Below are positions 40,546 through 52,786 of a DNA stretch of 64,000 bases, piece after piece (position 1 is the stretch's first letter; every line of letters begins with the position of its first letter). The notes under the pieces were generated by a model that saw only the letters and a list, made by a program, of their open reading frames with translations, was not told the origin of the DNA and searched no databases. The stretch lies in the NCBI GenBank assembly GCA_013396755.1, contig VWZF01004007.1, positions 701,575 to 765,574 on the forward strand. Direction: 5' to 3'. A program made the translations under genes and the position numbers. The DNA is from Sclerurus mexicanus. Taxonomy: Eukaryota; Chordata; Aves; Passeriformes; Furnariidae.

Positions 40546-43199
40546 CTATGAAGCATTAAGTGTTGAACACAACTTCCATCTCAAGGGTCCTTAACATTTT
40601 TATACAAAGAACACATCTCAGGCTCAGCTGTACAGCACCTAACATGTCAGTGCTTTATGAGCCTTATTTCTGGAAAAGAACACGGACAATTTATACCATT
40701 GGAAGCTGTCTCTGCTTCTACACAGTGACTGACCACTCTGAGGGTGGGGGATTGGCAGGGTACTTGTTTTTCCTGGGATGTAACATTTACAGAAGTATTC
40801 TTTGAGACAGTGCTGCCTTTGAGTGAGTGACACTGTCACATGCCCACTGACAAATTTATACAGACATGAATGGTAAAGAACAAAAGTGTTTCTCTTAAGC
40901 CTGAAAATAGACAAAATGCACTTATGTACGTGGGAAGGTTATATAATCTTCCTTTACAAAGTCCATGTTAAACTATGTTTTTCTCCTCTATCCGGAAGTA
41001 TCCCACAAAGAACAAATACCTGGTGACACCCCCACAGTATTCCTAATGATTTCCTCATCATAATTTTCTGACAGAAGTGATATGATTGCTGACAGGAGCA
41101 AAGGGGTGCTCAGGGCTCCCATAGAGGACATGGTGTGCCATCTCCAAAGGCGAAGATAGTAGCCTTCTTGGTCAGACAGACTCACAGCCACATGGCTGGT
41201 GGGATGTGAAGTTCAGTGCTGCCTGCACTAATAACAGGTCAATTGTTTGCCTCTAAAATTCCTTTGGATACTATGGCTTTCACTCTTGTTGCTCTGTGAG
41301 TGTTTTCAGACAAGACTGATGATGCCACAAATAATGTAAATCAGTGGGCTGACAGGAGAGAGCTTCATGCATTTTTATGTGATGAAGATCTGTATTTCTC
41401 CTTCAGAAGCTATTCAAAGAGAATCTGATTTCTTTTGCACTGGCAGAAGTCCTAGGTATCACTGCACAATTACAGCACTCTGATGCTCTTTGGAGTTTGA
41501 AAATCTCTGGTTCTCATAGCAGTTAGACAGGGTTGAAGTACTAGGGTGGGGGGACTAGAACAGAAAATGTAACAAAGAAATTATAATTTTCCACAAGGCT
41601 AGTGTAAGTATCATTAAATGCAGAAATGCTGGAACTGAGTCAGAGTTAATAATAGCACAATGACAGTCAGTGTAACTTCATAAATGACACTTCTCTCCTG
41701 GCCTATCTTCTCTGTGAGGAACTCTCCCTGAAATAAGGATATGCTTTCTAACTGCCTGCCATCACAGGTATGGCAATAAAATCTGTGACTTCATGCATAC
41801 TACAGCTTCTCCTTCCAACTCTTCCTCCAGCTACTTGCCTCTGTCTTTCCACATAGCTAAATTCTTGTAGCCCAAGTATCTCTTGCATGGTTTCTGCCAA
41901 AGGTAGTTGTTTGCTAAATTGAAAAGCTGGAGGAAAAGTTTTGAGATAAAAATAATTCCTGTGTTCTTGTGGCAATGACTTAGAAATGATGTGGTGCTGC
42001 CTTGTCTGACCTTCCCATGATGGATTCATTAGTCTTCCTGAAGGTGCCAGAAGTCAGCAAACTGCTTCTCTTGTTTGGCTGTCCCCAGACAGTGCTTGTG
42101 AGCACAGTGAAGATTCAATGGAAGATATGACTTGAATTTCAACAGCTTATTGCTGTTTCATGGTATTTAGTCTAAGAAAAAGGCAGAGGTTACCTCAGTC
42201 TATTTTGAAGTGGTTCATGAAAAGCATCCTGAAGAACAAACAGGTTTCCTCAACTGATTGAACTGTGACCTTCAGCCATGGGAGAAGCCACACTGTACTC
42301 TGTGTTGTACAGAGCTCTGCCGGCTGACGTTCAAGGCTGCCAAGTGTTGCATTTAGAAGCCCCATGGGCTCCTGCTCTCTAGTGTGTCAAAAACATGCTT
42401 TCATAGTCAAGCTGGGGAAATGCCCTGTGTCCAGCATAAGGGAAGCTCCTGTACAGTTCACAGGATTTTCTCCCAAGAAATTATTTTAAGATAGGACCTT
42501 AAATCTATGTATTGGGCCATAGGGAATTTCACTGCTTTTAATCTCATGGATTGGTTACTGTGTTGTTTGAATCCACAGTTTAGAACTGGGCAAGAGTGTG
42601 AGGATTATGCCATGGTTAACTTTGGTTCTTCAGAGCAGTAGAGAGATTGTACCTGACAGAAGCACATGAGGACAAGCACAAGCATCAGGCTCTCCAAGGA
42701 AGGAGGAGCCCTTCAGAGTTCCCTGCATGGAGAAACATCGTTGAATATTTGTTCAGGCACAGCTTATGAAGCAATTTATACAATCATACTAAGGATTTTG
42801 TGAACACTGTGCTTACATCTATACTGCTACCTAAAGAAGGATAAGACTCAGGAATAAGTAGTAAGTGATGTGGATGTTTACAGGTCCAGGGGCTAAGTTT
42901 TCCCACTATACTCATTTGTTTAGCAATAGGGACACCAATTGTGAGAACCAATCCATGCCCAAGGGCCAATAGACTGAGTAGTTAAGACAAACACATGATG
43001 CAGTCCAGGGAGCTGAGGGAACAAGCGGAGCAAAATGGGGGACTGGAAACAGCCTCATAGTGACACAGGCTTGATTCACCCTGTCTTTTGTCATTCCAGA
43101 TGTATTTAATGAACAATTCTAACAAACAGATAATAGAAATGGAACCTGGAGAGAGTTCATATGGAAAGTGCAAACATACTGGGACAGAGGCAGCAGTGG

Positions 43200-43222
43200 G
43201 GTGTGTGCGTGTGTGTGTGTGT
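43200..43222. repeat. (TG)n microsatellite
   Basis: A short TG dinucleotide run with one C interruption. It is likely polymorphic in length and no function is inferred. Confidence 0.85.
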
Positions 43223-46200
43223 ATCAGCCATCTAACTGGTCTGATGAAGGGAAACTTCAGAGGTGGGAGAGCAAAGTTGAGGATTCTACTCATCATAGAG
43301 CCTTTTTTTTTTTTTCTTTTCTCCTTTGGCCTTTAGGGGCTTTTTTTCTTATTTTCTTCCAAAATGCAGAAAGAGAAGAAGCTGTTCTGTTCTTCTGGAT
43401 GTCTGCCCTTAGCCAGGGCTGTTTCCCAAGGGCTTTTTGCATAGCAAAGTGCCAAGTAGCTAAGACAGGACAGCTGGGCAAGAAAAGAGATGGGACGTTA
43501 AACTTAAGCTTTTATTTTCTAAGTAGATTTTCAAACATTCAGCCTCATGTAGGGTTTTAAGAGCTCTGCCTTTCATCTTCTAAGACTATTTTTGGTATTA
43601 ACTGAGGTGGTGAGAGAAAGACAGCTCAAGAATGTTCAAGACATTTTGTTTTGTCTTCTATACACACAATTATGACAATTAATTGCTGATTACAGTATCA
43701 AAGCCAATGTGGGATCTATTTGTCTTATAATGTTACTATTCATTCCAGTTTCCCCATATGGAGGACTGTCTGTTTCATTTTACAACCTACATTGGGATAA
43801 ATTATCTCTAAAAGTGCCTGTTTATCAGCTTTAACGGAGACTCTAGTGGCTGCTTCAGAAGGCTGGAGACATCTACAAGAGCCTCAGACTAATCCTTCTC
43901 CTCAAACATTGATTAATTCTCTAAGCCTATAGTCCAAAAAAAGTTGGACTAAATGCTAATGAAATCCAACTTTTTTCCACAACCTCCAGCTTGCCTGGCA
44001 ATTTGTTAGCCTGCCCACCCCATGGGTATTGAACAAATTCCAGTACTTCCAGACTTTCTCTGAACCAACAAATGTGAACTGAGACCCACTGTGTGTTAAA
44101 AAGTAAATGTTTTGTTTGATTTTAGCTTTAAAGAAAACATATCTTGTCATCAGATGTGACATGTTCTTTGAAGCTATTGCTTCAGTAACATGAATCTCAA
44201 TCTTTTTAAATGGAGCATGCATTGTAAAGAGAGGTGATAACTCTTATTAGCTGAAGAGCTATAGCTGGAAGAAATGGACTGACTTCTAATAAGTAGGTTT
44301 GTTCTTTTTTTTCCATGCAATATAAAAAAATCCAGTTGCTCTGCAAACATAGATGCTTCTATATCTACCATACCACTCTTGTTTTGTAGATGTCTTTTCA
44401 ATATAAGTATGTCCTGATGATTTTAAAGTTAGGAAACTTTATTCTAGGAAAACTTTCTCTCTCAGAATAAATCTCTAGGAGGATTTGAATTATCTGTGCC
44501 CTTATGAACAGAAAACTGAGGTTTTTTTCAGTTGATTGACTGTGCAAGTTTTCAAATCCACAGATTTTTTCTTGCTATAGAAAGTTAAGCCACCATAAGG
44601 TCTATACTATTGTAGTCATACTGATACAGTTCATCGGATACCTAGTTTTATACCAAAATGCCTAACTCTTCTTAATCATTATTCTAGAATTAGAAAAGTC
44701 ATTTTGCTTTGCTCCCAGTATACACATTACAATTTATGTCCTTAAACTGTTGGTGGTATAATTGCACTTGCATAATATTTCTGTTTAATTTCTCTGAATT
44801 GATGAAACTAGTCTGACCTGTACAGGAAACAATTTTACAGCAACATCAAAGAACATCATTAATTTTGATTTTCAAGGCTCGTTGTCTTGATATTGTCATT
44901 AAGACATGCTATTAGATTTTAATTTAACCAAATATCTATTATATTCATAGTATAGGGGTTTTTTTCTATTTGATAATAATAAAAACAAAGACTATTTAAA
45001 TCAGTTTACTGATCTTTGAAATAAGATAGTGTGTATATGCACAAATGTGTGTGTGTTTTGCAAATGCAGACATAATTTCAAATATTTCAGGTACTGCAAC
45101 ATCTTGACAAGACCTGATGGATTTGCTTTTCCTCTTTGAAGGAGGTTATTCAACTTAAGAATCATCTTTTTCAATATGCTTTTGTGGTTCATCCTAATGG
45201 AAATAATAATGCTGAATAGCTGGATAGCAATTCACATATTCAAAGCACTGTGCAAACATTAGCTAACACAGTTACACAACATCTAAATAACTATAATACT
45301 GGCTGTCAAGGCAATGAAGAAGCAGACAAACGCAGAAGACTGCAGGCGGTTCTGGAATGGATTCTGCAGTGAGGAGGGAGGGTGAAAGATCCCTTCCAAC
45401 AAAGCAAGCTTTTTTGTGCCAGTATGCTCCAGGTTTGCATTATTCTGTTTCAGCCACCTGAAATGCTGTGCTTAAAGTGTTAATTAGCAGGTAGTAGATG
45501 TTGGTCCTTTGCCAGTTCTGCCTTGGAATTGTTTTTTGTGCTGTGCATCAAAGTACAGTGATGTCAATTCCAGCTTTTCAGTGGCTGGTTTCCTATTGAA
45601 CATCTGGGTATAGTTCTGGGTACTGACATTTTCAGAAAATTTTTTTTCTTTAGTCTTCCTTATTTTCTTCTCCTGTTGTCGGGAATTTTTAAAGCAAATT
45701 GCTGACAAGAATGCAGAAAAAAACCCTGTTTTGGTGTCTCAGTGGCATTCTGTCACTGTCAACTTTATGTTTTATCTGGTGTATGGCATGAAAATGCTGA
45801 TGAATTTATCAGAGTGCTTGAAAGATACACTTGGAGACATTTAATTCTTTGCAGCCTTCTGCTAATTTCCTGGTTTAGAAATCAGTGCTGCTGAGGTCTG
45901 TTAAACAGTAGCAGATTTTGCAACAAAGGCCTAAGTTCCTCAAGGACCCCAGCTGTAGGCACATTTCTGTCAGTGACAAACACATTTATTTATTCATTAT
46001 ACCTTGAATGGATGAGAAAATAATCTATTTTCCTGCATCCGTGGCTGTATCTGACTCCTTTTGGCCATGTCTGACATATTATCCTTCAATAATAAACTAA
46101 TCTGGAGGTAATAAAAACACTGAATGCTATTTCTGTGTTATTCTAAGGTGAGAGGAATAGGTCCAGACTTTTGGTCTTCAAGTGCAAGGGAAAACTTTTA

Positions 46201-46730
46201 TTTTCAGTGTTAATTTTTATTTTGCATTTTTTAAAATACAACTTCTTCTATTTACGTGCCATTTTTCATTGTAAACATTCAAAAGTGGTGTATGAATGTG
46301 ATTATGCACACAGTTTATGAATGGATAGCTTCACACATGGTTGAAATAAAACAGCAGTTGCTGGGAGTGTTTAGCCATGAATAGCATTCTGCAGAGCAAT
46401 TCAGGGCATGTTGAACTGATACGCACTTGCTTGTGAAAAGTAATATGTTTTTAAGATCATATGTATGCTATTTCTGGCTTTAGCATTTATTTAAAAACAT
46501 GGACCTGAAAACAAGCCAGCAATTCTAGTGTATTATGATGTTGGTTTTTCTAATCACTATTATAATTAGAAAATATATATGTAAAAATTGCTAGCAACTG
46601 ACTCATTTCTCTTGCTTCTCCATGTGATATTATTACTTCTCATTGCAGAACTGAAGAGTTTATGTTTTGAATGCAATGTTAAATTATCTATACATATGCA
46701 CTAATAGGAGACAAATGGGAAACATAGAAA

Positions 46731-46775
46731 ATTGAACTTAAATGCTCTTTCTGAGCATTGAACTTAAATGCTCTT
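46731..46775. repeat. Direct duplication of a 19-bp unit, 26-bp period
   Basis: The unit attgaacttaaatgctctt occurs perfectly at 46731-46749 and 46757-46775, with a 7-bp spacer between the copies. Identity between copies suggests a recent local duplication. Confidence 0.85.
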
Positions 46776-48321
46776 GAGAGCAATTCTGACAGACCCCAGT
46801 GATCTGTGATGTTTTGTGAAGCCTTTCTGTGAAGCTGACCTTCTTTTTGTCCCTTGATGACTTCACTGGATATGCAAAAGTTCAGCTCCTGTCTTGATGT
46901 ACAGCAATGCTGTCCCCACCACTTGGGTCTCCAAATCCACATTTGTGCCTTCCCTGAATACGCCTCTTTTGAAATCTGTAGTGATGAAGCATTTCTAGGT
47001 TTTTCCTTAGAACCCACCAGATGTCGCAGTTTCTCCAGAAAGAGCAGTTTCTCCAGTCTTTTGTAACTGCAGCAACTTCTTAGGCGTTTGTGTGCAGTAT
47101 TTCACACAGCAGTAATTCTGTGTTAGGTAAGTTATTGCTGAGCAACATATTCCAGCCATCAGATTTTTCATGTATTTATACTTTTAAGTAGAATGTATTG
47201 ATATGAAAATATCCTCATTTTGCTTGTTGAAACATTGGAAATATGTTTGCTGTGATGCTGAACACCCAAGGACTGTGTGACACTGTCTCAGGTTAATTAC
47301 TGTACAGAGGCATTTCCTGAGTTTTATTGCCACTGTCCCCTCATTCATTCAGATGTTTGATGTCTGAGAGCTCTTTTTCTTGTTGCGCTGGTGTGTGTCC
47401 AAAATGGTTAAATGGATTCCCATTAATGAGATGCTGCACTAAGGGAATTAGGTAAATACTTTTGCAATGAAAGTATAAATGATGGAATGTACCTACTAGT
47501 TAAATCAACTAAAATTTATCTTATCTAACTTGAACTACTTAAAAATTTGATAGTTTGTCTGAAGAAGCATTGTGCCTCCCTCTGCAGTTAAGGGAGAAAA
47601 GCACTTGTGCTCAAGAGCCATTTCATCTCTTCCTAAGATTAGTGCTGGAAAAATGTCCTCTGGAGATACCTGTTTCTCTCTGTTAAGTGTAGAAGGAAAC
47701 TAAATTGCTATTTCAATGTTGATGATTAGTATGAAGATGGTTACAATTAGGTGATCTTAATAGGCACAGTGAATAAAAACCACTCCGCTTTACTTTTTTT
47801 GTTGCAGCCTGTGTTCAAAACGAACAGGACATCTGTATTCTTGATTTCCATCAACAGTAAAGAGACAATATTCATGCTATTGCAGCTATGCAAGTATTTG
47901 TCACTGTTGGAATAGTACCAAAGCTCCTGCTTAGGTGAAGAGCTCATCCAAAGAGAACCCTACCCACATTCTTCCCTAGACTTGCACTAAAGAAAATAAA
48001 AAAGCCCAGTGGAGATATAATTTAGCTTAAAAAAATGCCTTAGTTAGAATTTATTTTTCCCTTTTTGAGATCAGTTTTGCCAGGTGGAAAGAGTGAGTTG
48101 GACTTAACATTAGCAGTCTAAGATTCAGAAATGTAGACTGAGCTAGCTGTTTCAGCTTTCCTTGTAATCAATGGAGAAAGTGAGGACTGAACAGGAGTCT
48201 GTGCTTGGATGGAAAAAATTGTCACTTCTCTCCCTTACTTATAAAGGCAATTTATAAAATTATCTTGTTAGATAGGATGAATCTTATGCTCAAAAAAACC
48301 CCTAAACATTGAAATAAGCAT

Positions 48322-48356
48322 ATGTATATACCATATTTTATATACCATATTTTTAT
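48322..48356. repeat. Tandem AT-rich duplication
   Basis: The unit tataccatatttt occurs twice in tandem (approximate edges). This is probably slippage in AT-rich DNA. Confidence 0.65.
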
Positions 48357-49360
48357 AGTCAGAAAGAACTTTGCAGTTTGAGCTTGTAGCGGGCTAACAC
48401 AGATAAATAGTCATAAAAATAATGAAGATGCATGCTCTACAATAGATGGGAATAACAGATGAGACTTCCAGCCTGTGGCATGCCAGAAGATAAGGAATTG
48501 AGAGCAAAGCTAAGCTGGGATGTCTTGTTCCTCAGAGAGCATCATATGACAGACTGGGATTTTTTCCCATTCACACTTCAGGCAGCCATAAAAACAGGGA
48601 GGTTGTATTTAGGGGGGCCAAATATGTGCCTACTCAAAAAAATCCTGGAACCTTTTCAAATCAATACTCAAAATACAGATGTCTGACTAGAAAAAAACCA
48701 AAATTCATTTCAGAAATTAGGAGAATTTGTTGTGAAATGTGTCAGGGAAATAGCCTGACCTCAGTTGGGAAGAGGCTCTGTGCACTGCATTGACCTATCA
48801 AAGCATGTGTGGTATTAAATATAGCTCCTTCTGGCATTCAAAATTGCCTACTACTGATCTGCTCTCACTGAGAAATGACAGCACTGCTGGTGTAGCTGTG
48901 TCAAATGGCTACTGGGAACATGGCACTTCTTGGCAGAATCAGTGCATATTAAGTTCATAATACTTTCTGTAAGACTGAGACAAGTTACAGTCTTTTTAAT
49001 TAGATTTCTGAGCTTGATTAGTTGGAACTTGTTAACAAGGCCTCTTGCTTCGATAGTGGAGGTGGCAAGCAGCTCAGATTTATGTTTCTTTAAGTTTTAA
49101 CCCGAATGAATGCTCAGTTCTACAGATGTATGTGAAAGCTGAGCTGTTCAGCCAGTCATCCTTGGATCTGGTGGACAGTGTATGGGTCTGGCACTGAAAT
49201 GTCTTTTCCAGCTATGGTTTTGGTGCTTGCCTGCTGCATTGTGTTGGTTATGCCAGTCAATAAAATGCATCACTTCATCTGGAAGCTGGTGGTAAAAGTG
49301 GGATTGCTTTGCAGACAGTTGGGATAGGGAAGAGGACAGGATGGGGTGGGGTAGAATGGG

Positions 49361-49388
49361 ATGGCATGGCATGGCTTGGCATGGCATG
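49361..49388. repeat. (ATGGC)n pentanucleotide repeat
   Basis: About five ATGGC-type units, one degenerate (ttggc), follow a G/A-rich lead-in (ggatggggtggggtagaatg) from about 49340. The minus-strand frames here read it as cycling cysteine, glutamine, alanine, methionine and proline codons, which explains the odd predicted peptides. Confidence 0.85.
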
Positions 49389-50491
49389 GGATCTGTTCCC
49401 CTTTCTCCATCTCAGCAACTGAACGTGGCTGAACATGAGAGGGAGGAAAGGACTATGGAGTACAAGTGATGGTGTGTGACACTGAGTGGAAATTGTCACT
49501 GTAAGGGAAAAAGGGGCCAAGTGGAGAGGGAAGTGACAATACCTGCCCCACATAATTCACCATAGCTGCCCCCTTGCACCCCCAAAGCAGGATCATGGAG
49601 AAGCAGTCAGCTGCAGTTTCACTTTTCTGAAGTTGGTCCTGAAGTCAAGGGTAAGTGTCTTGGGCTTCATGCCTGCTACTAAGGGCATGTATTGGGATAA
49701 AAGCAGGTTTTCAATATAGTTAAATAAAAGAATTTTACCTGTGTGAACCTCACCCAAGAGACTTAGGGTCTAGAGTCAGTAAGAAAGAGATGCAGAATAG
49801 CTGGGGAAACCCCATAGTGGCTTCTATAATTCAGGCAAATTGTTCTGGTCCAAAGTCAAAGGCAAGAAGTTCATATTTCCCCTATTCTTCTGCCCATAGA
49901 AGAATGCTGCATAAAACATCTCAGTACTCAAAGTTAAAGAAAAGAACTGATGGAACTGGCAAAAGTTGCATTTTCAGCATGACTATGAGCTAGGAGTGCT
50001 TTCTTTGAGGTGCCTGAGCATCTCTTTTCACCCTAGCTGAGGCTGACACTTCTCATTCTTCCTTTTCTAATCCTCAGAGAAATTTTGTGTCACAGCCATA
50101 TCCCTTACACTTCTACAGCCTTTCTTAGATTGCCTGACCTTCTCTCTTCTTCCACGAAAACAGTTGGTTGTAATTAGCAGAAATGGCTATCAGGACATAC
50201 TGGGACAAGATGTGAAAAACCCTTTTGGAGAAGGAATTCATTCCTACTGCCAACAGAAAGTATAGTAAGCTTGACCACATTATGACCAACAGGTCTTAAT
50301 AGTTTTTGATGGAACAAAATGCGTATGGGTGATATTTTCCTAGACTGCTGAAAAATGAGGCTGGTGTGCTCTGGTTTGATACTAGCAAGGTTGATTTGCA
50401 CATCACCTCCTACATTGCTTCTGAAATATCATTGTTAGAAATGTTATTTGAAGAGTGACGTCTATTTTATATAGATCGTTATCTAAAATAT

Positions 50492-50603
50492 TATGGTTTT
50501 CAAAGAAGTCCTTTACTCTTCAACATTTCTATATTGGTTGGCCAATGTTTATTTTTTTTATTCCTTATTCTCATTTTACTGACAGAATTTTCAAAATAAA
50601 TTG
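50492..50603 (+). repeat. Left arm of a 112-bp inverted duplication (probable source copy)
   Basis: The reverse complement of this segment is found at 52111-52222 with one mismatch by direct comparison. This copy sits in ordinary unique-looking DNA, while the other sits inside an LTR, so this one is inferred to be the source. It includes the landmark ttggttggccaatgttt. It shows no coding potential and no terminal features of its own that would mark it as a transposon. Confidence 0.95.
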
Positions 50604-50781
50604 CCTGAAATTGGAGGCTTAGTCACATCAACTGACTCCTAAAGTACTACCCATCCAGTCGGAAGTACAGACAGCAGCTCTATCTTTGTGGCACCTGGCA
50701 GCAGCCATAAAAGAGATGCAACTTGCTGTCATGATCAGAGAGGTGAAAAGTTAAATAAGAATTTTAAGCTGATTTATGAAG
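50604..50781. other. Unique DNA between inverted-repeat arm and LTR
   Basis: No gene or repeat was recognised in these 178 bases. Confidence 0.6.
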
Positions 50782-50871
50782 GCAACTGTAGTGGTTTTGG
50801 TTTAGGCCTTTCCTGGTAAATGGGTCATAAGTAAGGACGTATTACATCTCATTTCTTTATGTAAGCAAAGA

Positions 50872-50878
50872 TATAAAG
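50872..50878 (+). promoter_or_regulatory. TATA box of the solo LTR
   Basis: TATAAAG lies 85 bp inside the LTR and is followed by GC-richer sequence that would be the start of the transcribed R region. This is inferred from position and motif only. It could be inactive. Confidence 0.45.
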
Positions 50879-51172
50879 AGGGGTAATCGGAAGTCAGGGG
50901 TCAATCCTTCTTCTGGCAGTGTTGGAGAGCAGAGGAGCTCCCTGCGGTCACCCTTGGTGTGGGAGCGGGCCGTAGGTGCGGGTCTGCTGATCAGCCAGCC
51001 GGGTCAGGAGGAGGTGTCCTGAGATACACGAGTGGCAGCTGCCTTGGTGAGAGGGAAGTGAAAACTTGTTTTCTTTCTCTTTTCTCTTCTGTATATACAT
51101 GTATATATGTGTAAATATATATAAACTGGTTTAGTTCTACTGAAGTTTGGTTTTGCAGGTTTTTTCCGCCCT

Positions 51173-51208
51173 CCCCCCCCCCCCCCCCCTTCTCCCTTTT
51201 TTTTTTTT
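51173..51208. repeat. Homopolymer pair: 17 C, short spacer, 12 T
   Basis: A run of 17 C (51173-51189), a short ttctccc spacer and a run of 12 T form a polypyrimidine tract within the LTR. The minus strand is G-rich and could form non-B DNA. Run lengths in an assembly are unreliable here. Confidence 0.85.
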
Positions 51209-51295
51209 CCCCTGTGGCTGGGAGGGACCTTTGGGGCCTCTGTCCTGGGCTCTTTGGCTCTTGGCATTTGGCCAATTTCAACCGGTCACAGCAAC

Positions 51296-51645
51296 CCATC
51301 AGGGAAAACTTAGCAGCAGATGGAAGCAGTCCTTACAGGTATCTGAACAATATAGTTTAGTTTCTATACTCTTGATTCTTGAAAACGAAGTGTAATTGTC
51401 CTTCAGAGTCACAGGGAAAAGGAAACTCCTAGAGGTATCTTTGAGTCTCATTAAGAAGTCTGTTGAAGGGCTAAAAACCACTGTGTCTTTTTGGTGTTTT
51501 TTTCTCTCTATTTTTAAAATAACACCAATATGCCCTCATGGTTCTCATCACCTTACAAGCCTTATGCACTTACATACTTTAAGATAGAACTCTACAGTCA
51601 TGATTGGATTTAAATCCCCTTTTCCTCCTTTTTAATTTAAACCAA
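51296..51645. other. Unique spacer between two solo LTRs
   Basis: These 350 bp of AT-rich DNA show no recognisable gene or repeat. They are presumed to be host sequence, because each neighbouring LTR has its own target duplication. Confidence 0.6.
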
Positions 51646-52110
51646 AGTATTGTGTTGTGCTTTGGTAGTGGGGGACTACAGTGGTGTTGTCTGTGAGGAG
51701 CTGCAGGAAGCTTCTCCCATATCTGATGGAGCCAATGCCAGCAGGATCCAAGACAGACCTGCCACTAAGCCCAACAGTGATGGTGAAAGCACCTCTGGGA
51801 TAACATATGTAAGAAGGGAGGAAAACTGCTGGGCAACAGCCGTAAGGGAGAGGAGTGATAACACATGACAGGAACAGACACCAAGGTCAGTTAAGGAGAG
51901 GGAGGAGGTGGTCCAGGTGCCAGAGCAGAGATTCCTCTGCAGCCTGTGGTCCAGACCATGGTGAGGTGGCTGTGTCCTTGAAGCTCATGGAAGTTCATGG
52001 TGGAGCAGAGATGCACCTGCAGCCCCCTCATGGTGAAGCAGGTGGATGCTCAAAGGAGTCTGTGAGTCTGTGGGAAGTCTGTGCTGGAACAGGCACCAGG
52101 CAGGAAGTGT

Positions 52111-52222
52111 CAATTTATTTTGAAAATTTTGTCAGTAAAATGAGAATAAGGAATAAAAAAAATAAACATTGGCCAACCAATATAGAAATGTTGAAGAGTA
52201 AAGGACTTCTTTGAAAACCATA
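52111..52222 (-). repeat. Right arm of the 112-bp inverted duplication, inserted in the LTR
   Basis: This is the reverse complement of 50492-50603 over 112 bp with a single mismatch (T against C near 52128). ERVL-like LTR sequence is readable on both sides ('gctggaacaggcacc' before, 'gagcaagtttgctgtcagg' after). The arm therefore interrupts the LTR and is inferred to be the younger, inserted copy. I see no target duplication around it. Confidence 0.93.
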
Positions 52223-52616
52223 CTACCCACAAAGAGAGTAGCCCACGTTAGAGCAAGTTTGCTGTCAGGACTCATGACTCCATGGGGAAGCCACACTGGA
52301 GCAGCCTGTTGCTGCAGGACTGCACCCCATGGAAGGGTCCCACACTGCAACAGTTCATGGAGAACCGCAGCCTGTTGGAAGGACTCCCACTGGAGTGGTT
52401 CATGGAGGACTGCCATGGGAGGGACCTCATGCTGGAGGAAGAGAGGAGTGAGAAGAGTCTTCCCTCTGAGGAGGATGGAGCAGCAGAGACAACACATGAT
52501 GAACTGACCGCAGCCCCCACTCATCCTCCTGTGCTGCTGTGGGGGAGAAGTTTTTTAAAAAGATGTTTTTAAGATTTAGTTTCTATTTCTCATTACCCTA
52601 CTCTGATTTGAGGGGC

Positions 52617-52622
52617 AATAAA
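52617..52622 (+). promoter_or_regulatory. Polyadenylation signal of the ERVL-type LTR
   Basis: AATAAA lies about 160 bp before the 3' end of the LTR, at the position expected upstream of U5 in avian ERVL LTRs. It fixes the orientation of the element as plus. Confidence 0.65.
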
Positions 52623-52786
52623 TTGAGTTAAAGTTGAGTCTGTTTTGCCCATGACAGTGGTGAGTGATCTCTGCCTCTCCTTGTCTTGCTCCACAAGCCT
52701 TTCATTATATCTTCTCTCCCCTGCACAGCTAAGGAGGGGAGGGACAGAGCAACTTTGGGGGGTTAAGGTCAACCCTTCACAGGTAT

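Larger units (their letters stand above)
40546..50491. other. Gene-less AT-rich unique DNA
   Basis: No gene or clear mobile element is seen over almost 10 kb. Simple repeats are listed separately. Open frames of up to 130 codons (43168-43560) run through poly-T and TG tracts and look fortuitous. The opposed frames near 46688-47066 and the plus frame at 48459-48686 have no recognisable domain. Confidence 0.55.
50787..51290 (+). mobile_element. Solo LTR (504 bp) with 5-bp target duplication
   Basis: The segment starts TGTAGTGG, ends GGTCACA, and is flanked by perfect 5-bp duplications (gcaac at 50782-50786 and 51291-51295). This is the signature of integrase-mediated insertion. A TATAAAG at 50872-50878 is a plausible promoter. 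A TATAAA-type signal near 51119 followed by GT-rich DNA could serve for polyadenylation, giving plus orientation. A 17-C run and a 12-T run lie in the distal third. No gag, pol or env sequence adjoins it, so recombination between two LTRs probably removed the provirus body. A 5-bp duplication fits ERVL-like or some gamma-type elements. I do not name the family. Confidence 0.8.
51651..52781 (+). mobile_element. Solo LTR of avian ERVL type, carrying an inserted inverted copy
   Basis: The segment starts TGTGTTGTGC and ends CCTTCACA, flanked by agtat (51646-51650) and ggtat (52782-52786). This is a 5-bp target duplication with one change, as expected for ERVL. The body has the degenerate 'cacactggagcag...catgga.gac' repeats typical of avian ERVL LTRs. 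It then has 'gatgaactgaccgcagcccc', a 'taagatttagtttctatttc' segment, an AATAAA at 52617-52622, 'gagtctgttttgcccatgac' and the closing 'aaggtcaacccttcaca'. Bases 52111-52222 are foreign to this pattern (see the inverted duplication). Without them the LTR is about 1.02 kb. No internal retroviral genes adjoin it. Frames on both strands across it are fortuitous. Confidence 0.85.

Noticed and set aside
45340..45420. CR1-like phrase 'gatcccttccaaca'
   Set aside because: The match is too short, with no other CR1 wording around it and no terminal octamer.
50991..51395. Charged, glycine- or proline-rich frames near the poly-C/poly-T tract
   Set aside because: They are produced by homopolymers inside the solo LTR.
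52132..52572. Several overlapping frames of 80-130 codons on both strands
   Set aside because: All lie within the ERVL-type LTR, partly across the inserted inverted arm. LTRs of this family are noncoding.
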